From Bryobacterales bacterium (GTDB lineage Bacteria > Acidobacteriota > Terriglobia > Bryobacterales > Bryobacteraceae), in assembly GCA_003164075.1 (NCBI GenBank), contig PLRZ01000692.1, positions 1,723 to 11,918 on the forward strand: 10,196 nt of DNA, given 5' to 3'. Below, one piece after another: positions 6,200 to 10,196 of the stretch. The notes below the pieces were generated by a model that searched no databases, was not told the origin of the DNA, and saw only the letters and a program-made list of their open reading frames with translations. Position 1 is the first letter of the stretch, and each line of letters opens with the position of its first letter. Position numbers and translations under genes: made by a program.

Positions 6200-7435
6200 C
6201 TACCGGGCCAGCGGATACGCCAGGCTTTCCAGCAGCCACTCGCGATTCTTGCGAACATCCTCGGTGAGACGGCGGCATAGTTCTTCGCGCTGATCGTAGA
6301 GGCGGTAGCCGGCTCGCGGGCGCAGATATCCGCGGGCTTTCGGCTCCCTTGCGAACACCGCTTCCTCGCCATCCTCCCGCACCATTCGCTCATAACGCGC
6401 GCGATTGTCGAGCAGCGCCTTGATCAGGAAGGGCATCACGATGGAATAGTCGGATTGCATGCTCTCGGTGGTCTGCAGATAGGTGTCCTTGTCCACTTTG
6501 CCCCACGTCACCGCCTCGGCGGGAGGGCATGACGAGAGCGACCCGTCGGTCACCGGCGCGGTCACAATCTGCACGTCGAACCGATAGCCGCGGACGTTGG
6601 GCAGTCCCAACACCTGGCCTAATGCCGGCTCCGGCTGAAGGTTGTAATTCTTCGGCACGCCGCCTCCCAGAATTACCGTGCCGAGGGCCTGCACGGGATT
6701 GTCGAACAGGCCCCAACGATGGTAGGCGCAGGCCTCAAAGACTTCCGCGTGCAGGTCGAGATCGAACGCATATTCGGGAATCAGGCCGGCCTGGCGCATG
6801 GCCCACAGCTTCATGGAATTCAGGAACACGCTGCCATCGCCGGGGGCGCCCACGAAGATGGGGATGGCGGCGCTGTGGCAGGTGGAAAGCAGGCCGGGCG
6901 CCACGCCGTTTTGCCGTTCCTGCGCGGCGTAGTAGCGGCCCAGCAGGTAGCGCAGTTCGGTGCCGGTCATTTTGCGCTGGAATTCGGGGCGCGCCAGCAC
7001 GGCGGTGAGGAAGCGGTCCTGGTGGAGCAGTACGCCTTCATCGAAGGCCATGTCGGTAACGCGGATGGTGCCCTCGTCGCGCAACGCGCCATCGTCGGTG
7101 AAGATGGGGACCTCATGGATGGGGCCGGATTTGTAGGCGTCCAGGCTGCGGTGGCCGTCGTGGTAGCAGACCGCATCGGTAGTGCTGAGATACGCCACCC
7201 AGCCGGTTTCGAGCAGAGGGATGAGCCAGGTTTGATGCTGTCCGGAGACCGTGACCGGGCCGGAGACGGCCAGGGTCAGCGGGCATCCCATGCCGATGGC
7301 GTGGTCCAGAATCTGGTAAATGCGGCGCAGGTAGGCGCCTCCGAAGGCCGGCAGACAATGGGTGAAGAGCTCGTCGAGAGTGGAGCATTCGTCCACGCGG
7401 CGGACATGCACGTACTGGCGGTGTTTCGCGGGCAT
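6200..7435 (-). CDS. deoxyhypusine synthase-family protein (possible homospermidine synthase-like enzyme)
   Basis: A 411-residue protein covering the whole deoxyhypusine synthase fold. Recognisable motifs are LTLAVSGPVTVSGQ (53-66), YHDGHRSLD (91-99), FDEGVLLHQDRF (131-142), VILGGGVPKNYNLQ (254-267) and EAVTWGKVDKD (307-317). K313 in WGK corresponds to the catalytic lysine that carries the aminobutyl group in the eukaryotic enzyme. Eukaryotic and archaeal members use NAD to transfer the aminobutyl group of spermidine to eIF5A. Bacteria lack eIF5A, and several bacterial homologues act on free polyamines, so homospermidine or a related polyamine is a likelier product. No other polyamine gene is visible here. 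The gene is single and divergent from ymdB across 112 bp. The ATG at 7433-7435 has no clear ribosome site, so the start is less certain than the family assignment. Confidence 0.88.
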   Translation of the reverse strand: MPAKHRQYVHVRRVDECSTLDELFTHCLPAFGGAYLRRIYQILDHAIGMGCPLTLAVSGPVTVSGQHQTWLIPLLETGWVAYLSTTDAVCYHDGHRSLDAYKSGPIHEVPIFTDDGALRDEGTIRVTDMAFDEGVLLHQDRFLTAVLARPEFQRKMTGTELRYLLGRYYAAQERQNGVAPGLLSTCHSAAIPIFVGAPGDGSVFLNSMKLWAMRQAGLIPEYAFDLDLHAEVFEACAYHRWGLFDNPVQALGTVILGGGVPKNYNLQPEPALGQVLGLPNVRGYRFDVQIVTAPVTDGSLSSCPPAEAVTWGKVDKDTYLQTTESMQSDYSIVMPFLIKALLDNRARYERMVREDGEEAVFAREPKARGYLRPRAGYRLYDQREELCRRLTEDVRKNREWLLESLAYPLAR

Positions 7436-7472
7436 AAGTTTGACGGTAGCAGATGTGCGTTGGGCCGGGCGG

Positions 7473-7491
7473 CGCTCGCCTGCCCCACCTG
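7473..7491. repeat. short copy of the GCCTGCCCCACCT repeat core in a divergent promoter gap
   Basis: CGCTCGCCTGCCCCACCTG shares the 15-base stretch CGCCTGCCCCACCTG with 6096-6110, and all but the last base of that stretch with the start of the window. It lies between the divergent DHS-family gene and ymdB (7436-7547), so it may overlap control signals. It is too short to call an element by itself. Confidence 0.5.
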
Positions 7492-7547
7492 TGGCTCATC
7501 CTCAAGCCGAGGGCCGTCCCGGAACGTGTTAACGTTGAATCCTAGGG

Positions 7548-8327
7548 ATGAACATACTATTTGTGGGAGATATCTTCGCATCTCCCGGGAGGCGCATCGT
7601 CGCCGACCATTTGCAGGATATCATCGAAACCAATCGTATCGACCTGGCGATCGCCAACGCGGAGAATTCGGCGGGCGGGTTCGGCATCACCCCGGCCATC
7701 GCCGAGGAGTTGTTGGCGCTGGGCGTGGACGTTCTGACATCGGGCAACCACATCTGGGACAAGCGGGAAATCCTCGATTACCTGGGGCGCCAGCCACGGC
7801 TGCTGCGGCCGGGCAACTATCCCGAAGCGCCGGGTAGCGGCGTGATCGTCTACCGCGCCCGCAACGGCGTGGATTGCGCCGTCATCAACCTGCAAGGCCG
7901 CACTTTCATGCCGTCCACGGACTGCCCGTTTCGTAAAGCGGACCAGATTCTGGCGGCGCTCGACCCCGCGGTGAAGGTGAAATTCCTGGATTTTCACGCC
8001 GAAGTGACCAGCGAGAAAATGGCCATGGGCTGGTACCTGGATGGCCGTGTTTCGGCGGTGGTGGGCACCCACACGCACGTCCCCACGGCGGATACGCGCA
8101 TCCTGCCGGGCGGCACCGCCTATCAGACCGATTGCGGCATGACGGGGCCCTATGAATCGGTGATCGGTGTGGATATCGGCATCATCATTCAGCGTTTTCT
8201 GACGGGCCTGCCGGTGCGCATGGAATCGGCGCGCAAGGGCGCGGAATTGCACGCCGTGATCGTGGACGTGGACGAGGCCACAGGTAAAGCGCGCGCTATG
8301 CGGCGTCACGCCATCAACGGAGATTGA
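7548..8327 (+). CDS. ymdB: YmdB-family metallophosphoesterase (2',3'-cyclic nucleotide phosphodiesterase)
   Basis: A 259-residue protein matching the Bacillus-type YmdB family over its full length (unrelated to the E. coli protein of that name). All expected di-metal ligands are visible: D8 in FVGDIF, E39 in NAENSAGG, N67 in SGNHIWD, H150 in DFHAE, and H175 and H177 in GTHTHVPTAD. Family members hydrolyse 2',3'-cyclic nucleotides to 3'-nucleotides, and in Bacillus subtilis influence biofilm and motility decisions. Here the stop overlaps the upstream part of a diguanylate cyclase gene, so two nucleotide-signalling enzymes appear co-expressed. The ribosome site before the ATG is weak (TAGGG almost adjoining), but the N-terminus MNILFVGDIF fits the family start exactly. 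Confidence 0.95.
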   Translation: MNILFVGDIFASPGRRIVADHLQDIIETNRIDLAIANAENSAGGFGITPAIAEELLALGVDVLTSGNHIWDKREILDYLGRQPRLLRPGNYPEAPGSGVIVYRARNGVDCAVINLQGRTFMPSTDCPFRKADQILAALDPAVKVKFLDFHAEVTSEKMAMGWYLDGRVSAVVGTHTHVPTADTRILPGGTAYQTDCGMTGPYESVIGVDIGIIIQRFLTGLPVRMESARKGAELHAVIVDVDEATGKARAMRRHAINGD

Positions 8328-8332
8328 GCGGG

Positions 8333-9499
8333 ATGGACCCTTCCAGCCGGATTCCCGATTTCGCCGCATTTTATATACAGCAAATCGGAGCGCTGCTCTT
8401 CGGGCTGGTATTTCTCTTTCTCTACCGGCAGTCGCGGGTAGTCTATTTCGGTTTGTGGTCGATTGCCTGGCTGTTGCGGTTCCTGGCGGTTATCTTCGGG
8501 TACGAACTGCTGCGCACCGGGTCGCTCGAATGGATGGCGCCGTACGCGGTGTTCGAATTCGGTTTTGCCATCGTGCTGATTGCGGCGGCGCGGGCCGGCT
8601 TCGCGGCGGGCATCAAAGACTGGCGCACGGTGCCGCGGCTGATCTCCATCCTGCCGGTTTTTGTGGCGCTGGTGTACGCCTTCGGGTGGTATTCGAGGAT
8701 CGAAGGTTACCGCGCTTCCGACACGCTGGTGTTGTCTGGCGTCTACGCCTACAATTTCGTGGCGCTGCGCCGCAACGCCGGGTTGGGTGTGCGGGTTTTC
8801 CGCCTTTCGCTGCTGGTGCTGGCGGCGGCGTTTCTGGTACACGCCCTGGTATTTATCAGCCTGTACCGCACCGGCAACGCGCCCTTTTGGGCCCCCTACC
8901 TGCGGTACGAAGCGTACTACGATTTCACGCTGCACTGCGTGCTGGCCTTTGCCGCCATGGCAATGTGGAACGAAAGCCAGATCGACCGGATTCGGGAACT
9001 GGCCGGCGAGGTGGATTATCTGCGCCGCGAAACCCAACAGCGTCTCGACCTGGATCATCTGACGGGTTTGTTGAACCAGGCCGCGCTGTCGCGGCGCGTC
9101 GACCAGCCGGGCGCATTCGAAGGCGTGGTCGCGGTGTGCGACATGGACAATTTCAAGGACATTAACGACCGCTACGGACACCTGGTGGGCGACGAAATTC
9201 TGCGGAATATCGGCAACCTGCTGAAATCGTCCATTCGTCATGAGGACGAAGCCTTCCGTTGGGGCGGCGACGAGTTCGTCATGCTGTTTCGAAACCAGCG
9301 GACGGCAGTGGCCAACAAGCGGATGCAGGAGATTTCGGCACGTCTGCGCGAATTTCGGGTGCGCGGCCACGGCGTGCTGCCTATTACCTTCAGTTGGGGC
9401 ACCGCCGAGGCCGCCGGCCGCGTGTTGCGCGAAGCTCTGGATGAGGCCGATCAGAGCATGTACGCATTGAAGCGGACCAAACAGGGGCTGCGGCCATGA
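8333..9499 (+). CDS. membrane-anchored diguanylate cyclase (GGDEF)
   Basis: A 388-residue protein that makes cyclic di-GMP from two GTP. The N-terminal half is a membrane sensor with six or seven hydrophobic helices (roughly 13-31, 38-58, 69-88, 103-120, 130-145, 156-178, 195-212) that I cannot assign to a named family. A charged linker helix (214-241) leads to the GGDEF domain (about 238-388). The active site GGDEF (311-315) is intact, as are the metal-site Asp D270 in CDMDNFKDIN and DHLTGLLNQ at the domain start. RHED (302-305) lies exactly five residues before GGDEF, a complete RxxD inhibitory site for product feedback. There is no EAL domain. ATG 8333 is chosen because GGAG (8319-8322) lies 10 nt upstream; a TTG at 8324 is also in frame but too close. 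The gene begins 5 nt after the ymdB stop, so one operon is likely. Confidence 0.93.
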   Translation: MDPSSRIPDFAAFYIQQIGALLFGLVFLFLYRQSRVVYFGLWSIAWLLRFLAVIFGYELLRTGSLEWMAPYAVFEFGFAIVLIAAARAGFAAGIKDWRTVPRLISILPVFVALVYAFGWYSRIEGYRASDTLVLSGVYAYNFVALRRNAGLGVRVFRLSLLVLAAAFLVHALVFISLYRTGNAPFWAPYLRYEAYYDFTLHCVLAFAAMAMWNESQIDRIRELAGEVDYLRRETQQRLDLDHLTGLLNQAALSRRVDQPGAFEGVVAVCDMDNFKDINDRYGHLVGDEILRNIGNLLKSSIRHEDEAFRWGGDEFVMLFRNQRTAVANKRMQEISARLREFRVRGHGVLPITFSWGTAEAAGRVLREALDEADQSMYALKRTKQGLRP

Positions 9500-9542
9500 G
9501 GGGCAAGGGCTGCATCCCATAAGCGTTGCCTTAAGCGACCCG

Positions 9543-9564
9543 CATCGCCGGATCTCTGGCGATG
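9543..9564 (+). terminator. hairpin downstream of the diguanylate cyclase gene, weak terminator candidate
   Basis: CATCGCC and GGCGATG form a 7-bp stem with an 8-nt loop, 44 nt after the stop. No T-run follows, so this is a weak candidate. The rest of 9500-9706 shows no gene or repeat that I can support. Confidence 0.25.
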
Positions 9565-9712
9565 GGCGTGAGCGTGAATGGCGCTCCATCGTCGGATCGG
9601 ATTCAAGCTGCCCAGCAGTCGCGCGGGCCGGAGCGGGCGTTATTCGGCAAATTGGATTTCGAGATTGGCGCTCGGTATTGCACAGCAGATCGGCGCGTAT
9701 TACGCTATGATC

Positions 9713-9955
9713 ATGCAGACGATTTCCTTGAGATTGCCTGACGATCTCCTGGCCCAGATCGCTAGCGAAGCGAAGGCGAGACGGGTGACGAAGTCATCGC
9801 TCATCCGGGAAAGCCTGGAAAAAGCGCTGCGGCCGCAATCGCGGGTGGGTGCGCCGTCATGCTACGATCTGGCCCGTGACCTTGCCGGCGCTGTCAAGGG
9901 TCTGCCAGAGGATCTCGCCCAGAATTCCAAGTACATGGAAGGCTTTGGCCAGTGA
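9713..9955 (+). CDS. ribbon-helix-helix (CopG/Arc-type) antitoxin
   Basis: An 80-residue protein. QTISLRLPDDLLAQIASEAKARRVTKSSLIRESLEKALR (2-40) is a ribbon-helix-helix DNA-binding domain; the first strand (TISLRLP) contacts DNA as a dimer. The C-terminal part, SCYDLARDLAGAVKGLPEDL and KYMEGFG, is the kind of tail that binds PIN toxins. The next gene overlaps by 4 nt (GTGA), confirming an antitoxin-toxin pair. The start is uncertain: ATG 9713 fits the usual MxTISLRLP beginning, ATG 9707 would add two residues, and neither has a ribosome site. Leaderless or weak translation is possible. An in-frame ATG at 9578 gives a 43-residue extension with no family resemblance, so I rejected it. Confidence 0.88.
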   Translation: MQTISLRLPDDLLAQIASEAKARRVTKSSLIRESLEKALRPQSRVGAPSCYDLARDLAGAVKGLPEDLAQNSKYMEGFGQ

Positions 9956-10196
9956 CGAGAGGCCCGGTCTTATTGGACACCGGGCCGCTGGTCAGCTTCC
10001 TCGCCTCCGGATTGAGGCATCATTTATGGACGGTGGAGCAATGGAAGCGGCTGCGCCCTCCGCTACTAACATGCGAGCCAGTTCTGACGGAGGCGGCGTT
10101 TCTGCTGACGCGAGAGGGCCGCGACGCGGATGCTGTCTTCGAGTTGCTGGAACGAAAAGTGATTCGTATTGCACTCTCCGTGCAGGAGGAGCAGGC
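9952..10196 (+). CDS. PIN-domain toxin (VapC-like), cut by the window end
   Basis: The first 81 codons of a PIN-domain protein. GPVLLDTGPLVSFL (4-17) carries the first catalytic Asp (D9), and LTCEPVLTEAAFLL (39-52) carries the conserved Glu (E47). The later acidic residues lie beyond the window. The GTG start at 9952 overlaps the antitoxin stop in a GTGA arrangement, so translation is coupled. The sequence belongs to a different PIN subgroup from the VapC at 5418-5837, consistent with its ribbon-helix-helix rather than AbrB-type partner. The predicted activity is RNA cleavage held in check by the antitoxin; completeness cannot be judged. Confidence 0.85.
   Translation, partial: MTRGPVLLDTGPLVSFLASGLRHHLWTVEQWKRLRPPLLTCEPVLTEAAFLLTREGRDADAVFELLERKVIRIALSVQEEQ

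Noticed and set aside
6719..7837. A 372-codon open frame on the plus strand
   Set aside because: It is antisense to the DHS-family gene and runs into ymdB in another frame. The DHS motifs on the minus strand are unambiguous.
8306..9589. A 427-codon open frame on the minus strand
   Set aside because: It is antisense to the diguanylate cyclase; composition is shadow-like and the GGDEF protein is clearly the real product.
9578..9706. N-terminal extension of the ribbon-helix-helix antitoxin
   Set aside because: The extra 43 residues resemble no family sequence; the domain starts right after ATG 9713 as in typical relatives.

Overview
The window looks like chromosomal DNA of a GC-rich soil-type bacterium. 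An Acidobacteriota member of the Solibacter/Bryobacter kind is my best guess. The reasons are the protein style: a Ser/Thr-kinase fold fused to a TonB-type C-terminal domain, a bacterial deoxyhypusine-synthase homologue, a GAF-GAF sigma-54 activator, VapBC modules and many short palindromic intergenic repeats. This is inference from style; there is no rRNA or other phylogenetic marker in the window.

Layout. Positions 1-60 are the right end of an intergenic repeat that recurs at 6089-6148. At 226-1587 (+) lies a kinase-fold protein that has lost both catalytic aspartates; it carries one membrane helix and a periplasmic TonB-C-like domain. A small exported TPR protein (1876-2427, +) follows, flanked on each side by oppositely oriented copies of one palindromic repeat family (1673-1805 and 2451-2529). 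Next is a tight two-gene unit: a 71-residue protein of unknown function (2566-2781) and a 691-residue GAF-GAF-AAA+-HTH sigma-54 activator (2785-4860). A type II toxin-antitoxin pair, vapB-vapC (5142-5837), sits between two repeat-bearing gaps. The right-hand gap (5838-6199) holds a nested, possibly mobile element with 18-bp terminal inverted repeats and a perfect internal 27-bp inverted repeat.

A deoxyhypusine-synthase-family gene (6200-7435, -) is divergent from an apparent operon: a YmdB-family cyclic-nucleotide phosphodiesterase (7548-8327), then a membrane diguanylate cyclase (8333-9499) with intact GGDEF and I-site motifs. The window closes with a second toxin-antitoxin pair of a different type: a ribbon-helix-helix antitoxin (9713-9955) overlapping by 4 nt a PIN-domain toxin that runs off the end (9952-10196).

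Taken together the window is mainly signalling and regulation (pseudokinase, GAF/sigma-54, c-di-GMP, cyclic-nucleotide hydrolysis) with two toxin-antitoxin modules. Five of the intergenic gaps, plus the left window edge, contain related palindromic repeats. I see no CRISPR array, tRNA, rRNA, transposase or phage gene. I did not find a clear-cut new multi-gene defence or biosynthetic system. The strongest leads are the pseudokinase-TonB fusion, the MITE-like repeat, the 71-residue partner of the sigma-54 activator and the bacterial DHS homologue.
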